In this document: positions 1-7,143 of the stretch, one piece after another
Layout of the letters: each line of letters begins with the position of its first letter
Position numbering within the stretch: position 1 is the stretch's first letter
Source of the DNA: Eubacterium sp.
GTDB taxonomy: Bacteria > Bacillota > Clostridia > Lachnospirales > Lachnospiraceae
Length of the DNA: 45,165 nt
Direction: 5' to 3'
Assembly (NCBI GenBank): GCA_003486385.1
Contig: DNFT01000067.1
Span: 1 to 45,165, forward strand
Made by a program: the position numbers and the translations under genes
The notes under the pieces: model-generated
Database searches by the model: none
What the model saw: only the letters and a program-made list of their open reading frames with translations
What the model was told of the DNA's origin: nothing

Positions 1-130
1 TGTTCTTAGAACTCTGTTCACATACTAGCCTGAACCGGCACGGATGCCGGTTCAGAAGCAATGCATACAAGGATGTATGCCTGCTTCGGTGGCGGACGTT
101 TAGAAAGCCTATTTCAGAGTTCTTAGAACA
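1..130. repeat. Structured repeat with 16-bp terminal inverted arms
   Basis: The arms at 1-16 and 115-130 (TGTTCTTAGAACTCTG against CAGAGTTCTTAGAACA) are inverted repeats with one central mismatch, and each contains the near-palindrome TTCTTAGAA. Between them lie two strong hairpins: 31-40 pairs perfectly with 45-54 (TGAACCGGCA, loop CGGA), and 55-87 folds as GAAGCA..GCATACA, loop AGGA, TGTATGC..TGCTTC. The rest (88-114) is unpaired. This looks like a small non-coding mobile or RNA element (MITE-like or a structured RNA). It starts at the window edge, so its true left end may lie outside. No protein is encoded. Confidence 0.6.
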
Positions 131-262
131 TCTTGCTTCGGACAATGGAGCTGATATGCATAAACATAATACGTTATACACTCACAGAGTAATTTACAGG
201 TTTTGACACCCGAATCTTCACTGCAGAAGAATCTAACGATAACGTATGCATGGAGGCGCACA

Positions 263-1159
263 ATGACATTACAGCAGTTGAAATATATAGTTATGGTTGC
301 GGAGTGTAAAAACATAACAGATGCTGCGGAAAAGCTTTTTATCTCACAGCCCAGCCTCACAGCGGCGATTCAGAGCGTAGAGAAGGAAATGGGAATAACC
401 GCATTTACAAGAACGAATAAGGGAGTGGAGCTTACAAGGGATGGAGAGGCACTTCTGTCCTACGCGAGGCAGATACTAGAGCAGATGGATGTAATGACCG
501 AGCATTTCAAGGGTGAGAGACATCTTAAGCCTCACTTTTCGGTATCATGCCAGCACTATTCCTTTGCTGTGAATGCATTTGTCGATGTGATAAGGGAGTA
601 TGCTGCGGATGCGTACAGCTTCACACTCAGGGAGACGCAGACCTATGAGATAATAGATGATGTATCTGTTGGAAGAAGTGAGATTGGAATACTTTACCTG
701 AGCGAACAGAACGAGGCAGTGCTTGGCAAGCTGATTGCAAAGAGCGATTTACGATTTCAGGAATTGTTCGAAGCCAAGCCACATGTGTTCATATCGAACA
801 GACACCCACTTGCAGCAAGGAAAAAGCTTACTGTACAGGATTTGCTGCCGTATCCTTATCTGGTATTTGAGCAGGGACAGCACAATTCATTCTATTTTTC
901 GGAGGAATTTTTGAGTATGCTTGAGCTTTCGAAGAATATAATGGTGCGCGACAGGGCGACGCTTTTTAACCTGCTCATCGGTCTTAATGGCTTTACGGTA
1001 TGTTCGGGCGTGCTCGATGCGGAGTTAAACGGCGAGAATATCATCGCGAAGCCGCTTGTCTCAGACTGCACCATGCGGATAGGAGTTGTGACGCGCAAGG
1101 ATGCGGCACTCAGCAGGTATGGAGTGTCGTATATGGAGGCGCTAAAGAAGCATATATGA
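263..1159 (+). CDS. LysR-family transcriptional regulator (MetR/MtaR-like by context)
   Basis: A 298-residue protein of normal LysR length. Residues 1-60 form the winged HTH (LQQLKYIVMVAECKNIT, then AAEKLFISQPSLTAAI), followed by the linker helix and a two-lobed effector domain. The start at 263 is chosen because TGGAGG lies 6 bases upstream; the frame is open to 203 but lacks a site there. The next gene is a methionine synthase on the same strand, and the gap between them contains a 17-base palindrome that fits an LTTR T-N11-A box, so I infer that this protein controls that gene. Effector unknown; in streptococcal MtaR-type regulators the regulon is methionine supply. The LysR family is certain; the regulon is inference. 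Confidence 0.9.
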   Translation: MTLQQLKYIVMVAECKNITDAAEKLFISQPSLTAAIQSVEKEMGITAFTRTNKGVELTRDGEALLSYARQILEQMDVMTEHFKGERHLKPHFSVSCQHYSFAVNAFVDVIREYAADAYSFTLRETQTYEIIDDVSVGRSEIGILYLSEQNEAVLGKLIAKSDLRFQELFEAKPHVFISNRHPLAARKKLTVQDLLPYPYLVFEQGQHNSFYFSEEFLSMLELSKNIMVRDRATLFNLLIGLNGFTVCSGVLDAELNGENIIAKPLVSDCTMRIGVVTRKDAALSRYGVSYMEALKKHI

Positions 1160-1192
1160 AGCCCTGCATAAAAATATCTGAGCAGAGAATGC

Positions 1193-1227
1193 CATAGTTT
1201 TAAACTATGATGAGAAGACATTATAAT
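1193..1227 (+). promoter_or_regulatory. LysR operator and promoter of the methionine synthase gene
   Basis: CATAGTTTTAAACTATG at 1193-1209 is a perfect 8+1+8 palindrome and contains T-N11-A. It closely resembles the MtaR/MetR box of streptococci as I remember it (TATAGTTTnAAACTATA). A TATAAT -10 box follows at 1222-1227, with a weak TTTAAA -35 at 1199-1204 that overlaps the palindrome, so the bound regulator would touch RNA polymerase. The 5' leader to the start codon at 1294 is about 60 bases. Confidence 0.65.
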
Positions 1228-1293
1228 ATATTTTACGAATGAAAATATGACTGGTATATTGAGATTTAATTTCAATATATCAGGAGGAAGATT

Positions 1294-2409
1294 ATGAGCA
1301 GAAATATACCATTCAGATACGATTTTGTCGGGAGCTTTTTGCGCCCGGAGAAGTTAAAGGAGGCGCGTGCGGCATTTCAGAGAGGGGAGCTTGATGGAAA
1401 GCAGCTTAAAAGCGTTGAGGATGAATGTATTACAGAGCTTGTGGCTGAGCAGAAAAAAGCAGGATACCATGTGATAACGGACGGAGAGCTCAGACGCGCT
1501 ACATGGCACCTTGATTTTATGTGGGCTTTTGACGGTGTCGGACATTCTAAGACAAATACGGGACTTCCGTTCCACGGTGAGCAGGCAATGATTGATGACA
1601 CCTATCTGACAGGCAAGGTCGGCGTGAGCAGTGTCCATCCGTTCGTGGAGCATTTTAAGTTTGTGAAGCAGTTTGAGGATGAGAACACGGTGGCAAAGCA
1701 GACGATACCTGCGCCGGCACAGTTCCTTGAGCAGATGATTCTCCCTTTTGCGGCGGAGAACACGGCGAAGTATTATTCCGATAATGAGGAGCTTGTCAAG
1801 GACATTGCGGCAGGCTACAAGAAGGTGATTGCCGACCTCTATGCGGCAGGCTGCAGAAATCTTCAGCTTGATGACTGCTCATGGGGAATGTTGGTTGACC
1901 CGATGGCTAAGATGTTCTTTGACACGGACGATGAGGGACTTTTGAAGGTGCAGGAGCTGTTTGTTAGGATAAATAACCTTGCGATAGAGGGTGTGCCGGA
2001 GGACATGATGGTTGCAACGCATGTATGCCGTGGAAATTTCCACTCAACCTATGCGAGCAGCGGTGCATATAACGATGTAGCGAAGGTGCTTTTTGAGCAG
2101 GAGAATGTCGACGCATATTATCTTGAATTTGACGATGAGAGAAGCGGAGGCTTTGAGCCGCTTGCGCATGTGAACGGTGACAAGAAGGTTGTGCTTGGTC
2201 TTATAACCACCAAGAAGCCTGAGCTTGAGGATAAGCAGGCAGTCATTGCGAGAATACATGAGGCGGCAAAATACATACCGCTTGACAGATTGTGCTTAAG
2301 CCCTCAGTGCGGCTTTGCCTCATGCGAGATTGGCAACAAGCTCACCAAAGAACAGCAGTGGGCGAAGCTGGCGCTTGTGAAGGAGATTGCAGAAGAGGTG
2401 TGGAAATAA
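1294..2409 (+). CDS. Core MetE-type cobalamin-independent methionine synthase (YxjG/YxjH-like)
   Basis: 371 residues, about half the length of full MetE, equivalent to its C-terminal catalytic barrel alone. The zinc ligands expected for the UROD/MetE superfamily are visible: H243 and C245 (ATHVCRGNFH), E278 (YYLEFD) and C339 (LSPQCGFAS). It should transfer a methyl group to homocysteine; because the N-terminal folate domain of MetE is absent, the methyl donor may differ from triglutamyl-methyl-THF, as suspected for Bacillus YxjG/YxjH. AGGAGG stands 8 bases before the ATG. It is probably controlled by the upstream LysR protein through the palindrome at 1193. Cytoplasmic. Confidence 0.88.
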   Translation: MSRNIPFRYDFVGSFLRPEKLKEARAAFQRGELDGKQLKSVEDECITELVAEQKKAGYHVITDGELRRATWHLDFMWAFDGVGHSKTNTGLPFHGEQAMIDDTYLTGKVGVSSVHPFVEHFKFVKQFEDENTVAKQTIPAPAQFLEQMILPFAAENTAKYYSDNEELVKDIAAGYKKVIADLYAAGCRNLQLDDCSWGMLVDPMAKMFFDTDDEGLLKVQELFVRINNLAIEGVPEDMMVATHVCRGNFHSTYASSGAYNDVAKVLFEQENVDAYYLEFDDERSGGFEPLAHVNGDKKVVLGLITTKKPELEDKQAVIARIHEAAKYIPLDRLCLSPQCGFASCEIGNKLTKEQQWAKLALVKEIAEEVWK

Positions 2410-2422
2410 AAATAAGATTTTG

Positions 2423-2451
2423 TTGATAAAATGTGTTATATGATATACTAT
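2423..2451 (+). promoter_or_regulatory. Promoter before the ATPase gene
   Basis: TTGATA (2423-2428), a 17-base spacer and TACTAT (2446-2451) make a good vegetative promoter about 90 bases upstream of the ATPase start at 2543. No terminator is obvious after the methionine synthase gene, so some read-through is possible. Confidence 0.5.
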
Positions 2452-2542
2452 ATTAGGTAAAGCTTAGTAAAGGCCAATGGATTTGTTTAAAAGAGTATAA
2501 GCAGTACCGCAGGCAATGCCTGTGATATTCAGGGGTGTAAGG

Positions 2543-3658
2543 ATGGAACATCATATTTCAGATATTAATATCAAGTCATTCAGAGGTATTAAAAATCTAG
2601 AATTGAAAAATGTTAATCAGATTAATATTCTTACAGGCGATAACAATAATGGAAAAACCAGTATACTTGAGGTTATCCAAAGCTATCAGAATCCTGCTGA
2701 TATTCGTGAGTGGCGTTCGTTGCTCAGAAGAAATGGACAGGGAAGAATGTCATCTGATATAACATATTATGAGGGATTCTACGATTTATTTAATATCAAT
2801 GATGATGAAAAGAAAATAGAATATAGTATATCGTTGAACAGCGGTGAGAACCACAAGGTTTCAATGTCTGCTAAGGAATCTGTTGAGGAGATACTGGAGA
2901 AGGACTATGAATCGTTGAGAGGGTTTGCAATCACCGGAGGTGATGGACAGCAGGATGACAATGTGCGTACTGTCCCTAAAATGAAAATCAACATATCGTT
3001 TGATGAAAAAGCTGTATGCGAACAAGAAATTTATGATGGTCAGGTGGTGCTGGCTCTCAAGAATGACGAAGCATGTGCAGAATATGCGTACGATGGCAGG
3101 ATTATATATATTTCACCTGTCCGCCATGCTGAGGGAAGCGTGTATTTGCGAAGAGTGCTTGACTATCCGGAATTGTACGAACAGATGCTTCAAGTGCTTC
3201 GTGAGTATGATGAGGATATAATCAGCATTAATTATGATGTTGATGAGAACCGGTATGGCAGAGGCAGCTATAAAATATTATCAAAAGCCAACAGAAAAGC
3301 ATTGCCGTTAAATGTATATGGAGATGGCATGAAGAAAGCGGTGCTTTTGATGAGTGCAGTTATAGCGGCAAAGGATGGAATTCTCCTTTTGGATGAGTTT
3401 GAAACGGCAATTCACACATCAGCTATGACCAGGACATTCAAGTGGATACTGGAAACCTGCGTTAAGCTCAATGTTCAGGTGTTTTTGACATCACATAGCA
3501 GTGAGGCGATAGATAAGCTTTTGAAGTGTTCACCGGACAGCTTGAATAGGATATCGGTATATACTTTGTATAAAGATGATGAGGGTATGTCTGTAAGGCA
3601 GCTCAGTGGGAGAAAGGCTATTGAAGCACAGGACGAGATGGGATTGGAGTTAAGATAG
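2543..3658 (+). CDS. AAA/ABC-type ATPase of the OLD/AAA_15 group
   Basis: 371 residues. Walker A is GDNNNGKTS at residues 32-40, an ABC-like signature YGDGMKKAVLL lies near 259-269, Walker B is ILLLDE at 280-285, and a switch histidine is seen in LTSHS near 315-319. The opening ISDINIKSFRGIKNLEL is typical of SMC/RecF-like OLD ATPases. The middle (about 60-190) is family-specific and unassigned. The start at 2543 follows AGGGG and fits the family N-terminus; the frame is open to 2516. The next gene starts at the base after the stop, so the two proteins are made together. ATPase-TOPRIM pairs of this design (compare PARIS AriA/AriB and split OLD nucleases) often act in phage defence; that role is inference here. 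Confidence 0.85.
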   Translation: MEHHISDINIKSFRGIKNLELKNVNQINILTGDNNNGKTSILEVIQSYQNPADIREWRSLLRRNGQGRMSSDITYYEGFYDLFNINDDEKKIEYSISLNSGENHKVSMSAKESVEEILEKDYESLRGFAITGGDGQQDDNVRTVPKMKINISFDEKAVCEQEIYDGQVVLALKNDEACAEYAYDGRIIYISPVRHAEGSVYLRRVLDYPELYEQMLQVLREYDEDIISINYDVDENRYGRGSYKILSKANRKALPLNVYGDGMKKAVLLMSAVIAAKDGILLLDEFETAIHTSAMTRTFKWILETCVKLNVQVFLTSHSSEAIDKLLKCSPDSLNRISVYTLYKDDEGMSVRQLSGRKAIEAQDEMGLELR

Positions 3659-4391
3659 GTGAAAAGCATTATTCTATGTGAGGGGTCATCGGATTTTATT
3701 TTATTGCAGTACTACATGCGCACAGTAAATCAGTGGGAGCATGATAAAAATAATAAGATAAGATTTACTAATGCAATAGCAAGGAACTGCGTTCTTACAA
3801 AGGCTGATAATATGCTCTGTATTGCAGGTTGTGGCGGGTGCAGCAGGATTATTCCTGCATTAAGCAGTATTCTTGACCGTAACAGTATTTCTGCGGAAAA
3901 TGAAGCTTTTGACAATATCATCATAATTACAGATAGAGATGAGCTTGATACAGAGGATAACTTTATCCGGCAGATAGAGAGAGTTATGGGGAATTATAAT
4001 GTGCAGGCAGTGAACGGAATGGAGAATGATGTCTGGGCTGAATGTACATACATTAATGGTCAGGGAAAGAAAAAAGAAGTCAAACTATTGCTTTTGGTAA
4101 TCCCGTTTGAGCAGACAGGTGCCATGGAGACATTTTTATTAAATGCAGTTTCCGAAAATGATGAGTATGATGCCGGGTTAATGAAAAGTGCAATAATTTT
4201 GTTGATATGGTTGATGAGGAAAACGGTATCTGACAAAGAGAAGATATGTTACAAAGGCTAAATTTGATGTATATTTTTCGATAAGGACATCAGCAGAACA
4301 GTTTGTTGAAAGACAGAATATTCTAAAGAGTGTTCCGTGGGAGAAATATATGCAGATTCAAAAAAGCTTTGATAAACTAAGTGATTTATGA
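3659..4391 (+). pseudogene. TOPRIM-like (DUF3226/DUF4435-like) partner of the ATPase, frameshifted near the 3' end
   Basis: The intact reading frame is GTG 3659 to TAA 4261 (200 residues), directly abutting the ATPase stop. TOPRIM-type features are ILCEGSSD with E8 and the acidic pair D92/D94 in ITDRDELD, preceded by hydrophobic strands. After about 4195 the natural-looking protein changes frame: the frame starting at 4198 gives FVDMVDEENG, then the frame from 4227 gives YLTKRRYVTKAKFDVYF and continues with a good coding pattern to TGA at 4389-4391. Two one-base losses (near 4191-4200 and 4224-4230) explain this; one inserted base is the alternative. The last roughly 60 residues are therefore replaced by a short unrelated tail. 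Sequencing error cannot be excluded. The exact Pfam family is uncertain. Confidence 0.6.
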
Positions 4392-4444
4392 GAAAAATAT
4401 ATGCCTTTGGGTATGCTCTGTATATTAAGTCCTTGGTAGCATTA

Positions 4445-5251
4445 TCAGATTTCCCTGTTTTTCTGAAAATTTTTCCTGTATTCCCGCGGTGAGAGCTTCA
4501 CCGTATTCTTAAATATATGTGAAAAGCTGTGCGTGTCGCTGTAGCCAAGCTGTTCACTGATGGTAGATATAGGCGTGTCGGTGTATTCTAATATATGCTT
4601 GGCACGCTTTATTATTTCTGTCTTGAGGTGTTTTTTTAAGGATTCACCTGTCTCAAGCGTGAAGCAGTGGGTGAGGTATTTTTCGTTGTATTTAAAATGA
4701 GCGGCTATGGCAGACACTCTCAGCTCCTCGCAAGGGGCAAACTGTATGTATGAGAGGATTCGCCGGCACAGATCCGAGGTATTTCCGGCGGAGATATTTT
4801 TATCTCCCTTTTTGATTTCCAGCAGGATGATTGCCATGATGTGATTGGAAAGCTCCTTGGTGAGCCCAGTGTCATTAAGCAGTGTATAATATTTCTCTAT
4901 GATATCAATGTTTCTGTAGCTTCCGAAGGACGGAAAATCTCCAAGCCTTGTATCCTCACACGTATAATTACCTATATCGTCACACACGGCATCCGCGAAC
5001 CAGTGAAAATAGTAAAAGGTGCACTTACAATTTTTCCAGCCGTGCTGGTTTTTACATGGTGGAGTTATGACATATTCACCGGTCTTTACGGTGTAATCGT
5101 TGTTGTCATCGGAGATGTACAGGGTGCCGTCCGTCACATAGAACAGCTCATAGCTGGTCATATATCTGCTCATGTGAACCCAGTTATCATCCGGAGCCGT
5201 GAAGGTTCCATGCATCATAAATTCAATTCCGGTGTTCAAATCGAAGTTCAT
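4445..5251 (-). CDS. AraC-family transcriptional regulator
   Basis: About 268 residues: an N-terminal cupin-like sensor (YVITPPCKNQHGW region) and a C-terminal double HTH ending in GYSDTHSFSHIFKNTVKLSPREYRK, the classic AraC signature. The start at 5251 has GGAGA 8 bases upstream; an ATG seven codons earlier (5272) with GAGGCG is also possible. The sensor resembles sugar-responsive AraC regulators of Lachnospiraceae. No sugar gene is adjacent: the neighbours are the ATPase pair (convergent) and, 450 bases away, a phosphatase-superfamily gene (divergent). Target unknown. Confidence 0.88.
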   Translation of the reverse strand: MNFDLNTGIEFMMHGTFTAPDDNWVHMSRYMTSYELFYVTDGTLYISDDNNDYTVKTGEYVITPPCKNQHGWKNCKCTFYYFHWFADAVCDDIGNYTCEDTRLGDFPSFGSYRNIDIIEKYYTLLNDTGLTKELSNHIMAIILLEIKKGDKNISAGNTSDLCRRILSYIQFAPCEELRVSAIAAHFKYNEKYLTHCFTLETGESLKKHLKTEIIKRAKHILEYTDTPISTISEQLGYSDTHSFSHIFKNTVKLSPREYRKNFQKNREI

Positions 5252-5701
5252 CCATTTATCTCCGTTTCCCATAGCGCCTCAATGTCTTTGATATTTGCCA
5301 TGTGACATATATTACTGAAAAAACTGTTATTGTTATAATACATAGTATAGGCTGATTTTTGGAGAAGGTCAATGACGGACATATTTTTACTATGCAGGTA
5401 AATACCGGAATTTAAGACGATATACTTCCGTACGATGATGCCTGGGTTAAAATATGCTGATTTAATGTACGAGTGTATAGAGCAAGTTTTGCCCAAAACA
5501 TTGTATTATAGCAGTAGGAAAGTCGGGAAATTGATGATATAATGAGCGCAAGAGAGCCAGCATGCTTGCATGATTGGCGAACGGCGAATTGTATCATGGT
5601 AGTTGCGAAGCAACGGTAAGCACCGAAGGTGCGAATCATGATATAATAGGCATAAGTGGGATTATATGACTACATAATTGACGGAACGGAGGGTATCATA
5701 G
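5252..5701. other. Intergenic region between divergent genes
   Basis: No convincing gene. It is AT-rich, holds the promoters of the AraC gene (left) and the phosphatase-superfamily gene (right), which I cannot place confidently, and the 104-base structured repeat at 5534-5647. GGAGGG at about 5690 is the ribosome binding site of the gene at 5702. Confidence 0.5.
5534..5647. repeat. Structured element flanked by ATGATATAAT direct repeats
   Basis: ATGATATAAT occurs at 5534-5543 and 5638-5647, bracketing a hairpin-rich unit. GCCA (5556-5559) with inner CATGC/GCATG folds to TGGC (5575-5578). TATCATG (5592-5598) pairs with CATGATA (5637-5643) and encloses two small hairpins with GAA loops, TTGC-gaa-GCAA (5603-5613) and GCACC-gaa-GGTGC (5620-5632), giving a three-way junction. 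The flanking copies look like a target duplication or recombination repeat and both contain a TATAAT -10-like box. Confidence 0.6.
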
Positions 5702-6808
5702 ATGATAAAATATCCCGATTATGAGAATTGTATAGCAGGAATACCTAATTCTATTTTAAAGAATATGGGAATTGAGCCGGGAAGAAGGACATCTGAGCTG
5801 CTTGACAGATATCTGGCTGAAAAAGCTTATGAAAACATAGTTGTCATCCTTCTTGACGGGATGGGTAAGAATATAATTGATGCCAATCTGTCCGGGCGTG
5901 GATTTTTTAATTCGCACATGTCGGGGACGCTAAGCTCAACCTTTCCGCCGACAACGGTTGCCGCCACAACTTCGATATTGAGCGGCATGGAGCCGTGTGA
6001 ACATGGCTGGCTTGGCTGGGACTGCTATTATCCGCAGATAGACAAGAATGTAACAGTATTCTTGAATAAGGAGACAGGAACGGATGAGCCGGCGGAAGCC
6101 TACAATGTGCCGTGGCGCTATTGCGGCTATGAGGGTGCGGCCGACAGGCTGGTAAAGAGTGGCCGACAGGCCTATATGGCAACACCGTTTGTGGAGCCGT
6201 TCCCGGATTCATTTGAGAAGATAGTTGACAGGATAGAGGAGCTTTGCGGGAAGCCGGGCAGAAAATATATTTACAGCTATTGGAATGAGCCGGACCACAC
6301 TATGCATGAGAAGGGCTGCTTTGGTGAGGACGCCAAGTCCCTGTTAAAAAAGCTTGAAAAGCAGGTCAGGCAGTTATGTATGAGGCTTAATAATAATCGC
6401 ACCCTGATTATTGTCACCGCCGACCATGGTCATATAGACACCAAGGGCGTGGCGCTCACGGATTACCCTAAGATATGTGAGTGCCTCCTAAGACTTCCGT
6501 CCATCGAGCCGCGTGCACTCAATTTCTTCATAAAGCCCGGAATGGAGGAACAGTTCGTGAATGAATTTAACAGAAAATTCTCCGATAATTTCATGCTTTT
6601 GACCAAGGAAGAGGTGCTTAAAAAGAAGCTTTTTGGCGAAGGCAGTGAGCATGCGGCATTCCGTGACATGCTTGGGGACTATCTTGCGGTTGCGACAGGA
6701 GCTTTGTGCATATATAATACCAGAGAGGAAGCCGATTTTTTCATCGGTGCACATGCAGGGCTTACTGAGGAGGAGATGACGATACCGCTTATATTGGTGG
6801 AATGTTAG
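5702..6808 (+). CDS. Alkaline-phosphatase-superfamily hydrolase (type I phosphodiesterase/nucleotide pyrophosphatase-like)
   Basis: 368 residues, no signal peptide, so cytoplasmic. Metal-site motifs in order: LLDGMGKN (D52), the nucleophile block STFPPTTVAATTS (T84/T85), SYWNEPDHTMHEKG around 200, VTADHGHIDTKG near 240-250, and a final GAHAGLTEEEMTIP containing the last histidine ligand near the C-terminus. These are the ligands of the two-metal alkaline phosphatase fold in NPP-type enzymes. The substrate is probably a phosphodiester or phosphomonoester but cannot be told from sequence. GGAGGG precedes the start. It stands alone between two repeats. Confidence 0.88.
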   Translation: MIKYPDYENCIAGIPNSILKNMGIEPGRRTSELLDRYLAEKAYENIVVILLDGMGKNIIDANLSGRGFFNSHMSGTLSSTFPPTTVAATTSILSGMEPCEHGWLGWDCYYPQIDKNVTVFLNKETGTDEPAEAYNVPWRYCGYEGAADRLVKSGRQAYMATPFVEPFPDSFEKIVDRIEELCGKPGRKYIYSYWNEPDHTMHEKGCFGEDAKSLLKKLEKQVRQLCMRLNNNRTLIIVTADHGHIDTKGVALTDYPKICECLLRLPSIEPRALNFFIKPGMEEQFVNEFNRKFSDNFMLLTKEEVLKKKLFGEGSEHAAFRDMLGDYLAVATGALCIYNTREEADFFIGAHAGLTEEEMTIPLILVEC

Positions 6809-7143
6809 AGGCAGGCGCGGGAAGCCGGAGATAATGCATTATTTTGTTAAGGCTGGCAGCAGCCGGGAAGAGATATTGTTATAAGTTTATTCACATTGAA
6901 TAGCTTTTGAACGCAGAATAAGCAATCCCCCGCTTCAAGTGTGTAGAGCACTAAGCGGTTGGTAAGGGGAATGCTTATGTCAGTGGGAGTTAAAAGCTCC
7001 CACTGACAGTTCGCGAAGCGACTGCGTTCATGAGCAAGTAGCGAAAGCGGATTGCGAATGTCCGCTTTACTGTGGATAATTAAGTATAAGGTATGATGAA
7101 TTGTGGAATGTAAAAGAAATGGTGAAAGAGGAAAACAGAGATA
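6809..7143. other. Intergenic region with structured repeat
   Basis: No gene. 6909-7071 is occupied by the largest copy of the dispersed structured repeat. An AAGAGG site before 7144 serves the methyltransferase gene. No clear terminator or promoter is visible outside the repeat. Confidence 0.5.
6909..7071 (+). repeat. Dispersed structured repeat, full copy (A)
   Basis: About 163 bases, shared with 33423-33539 (shorter) and 40619-40673 (3' part only). Predicted fold: GAACGCAG (6909-6916) pairs with CTGCGTTC (7022-7029), enclosing hairpin 1 (ATAAGCAATCCCC 6918-6930 with GGGGAATGCTTAT 6966-6978, one mismatch, topped by CGCTT/AAGCG) and hairpin 2 (GTCAGTGGGAG 6979-6989 with CTCCCACTGAC 6997-7007, perfect). 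A trailing hairpin AAAGCGGA (7044-7051) / TCCGCTTT (7061-7068) follows. Copy B lacks hairpin 2 but keeps the outer stem, suggesting modular RNA or a small mobile element. Confidence 0.75.

Noticed and set aside
203..262. Longer start for the LysR gene
   Set aside because: No ribosome binding site at 203, and the protein family begins at the MTLQQL methionine, which has GGAGG.
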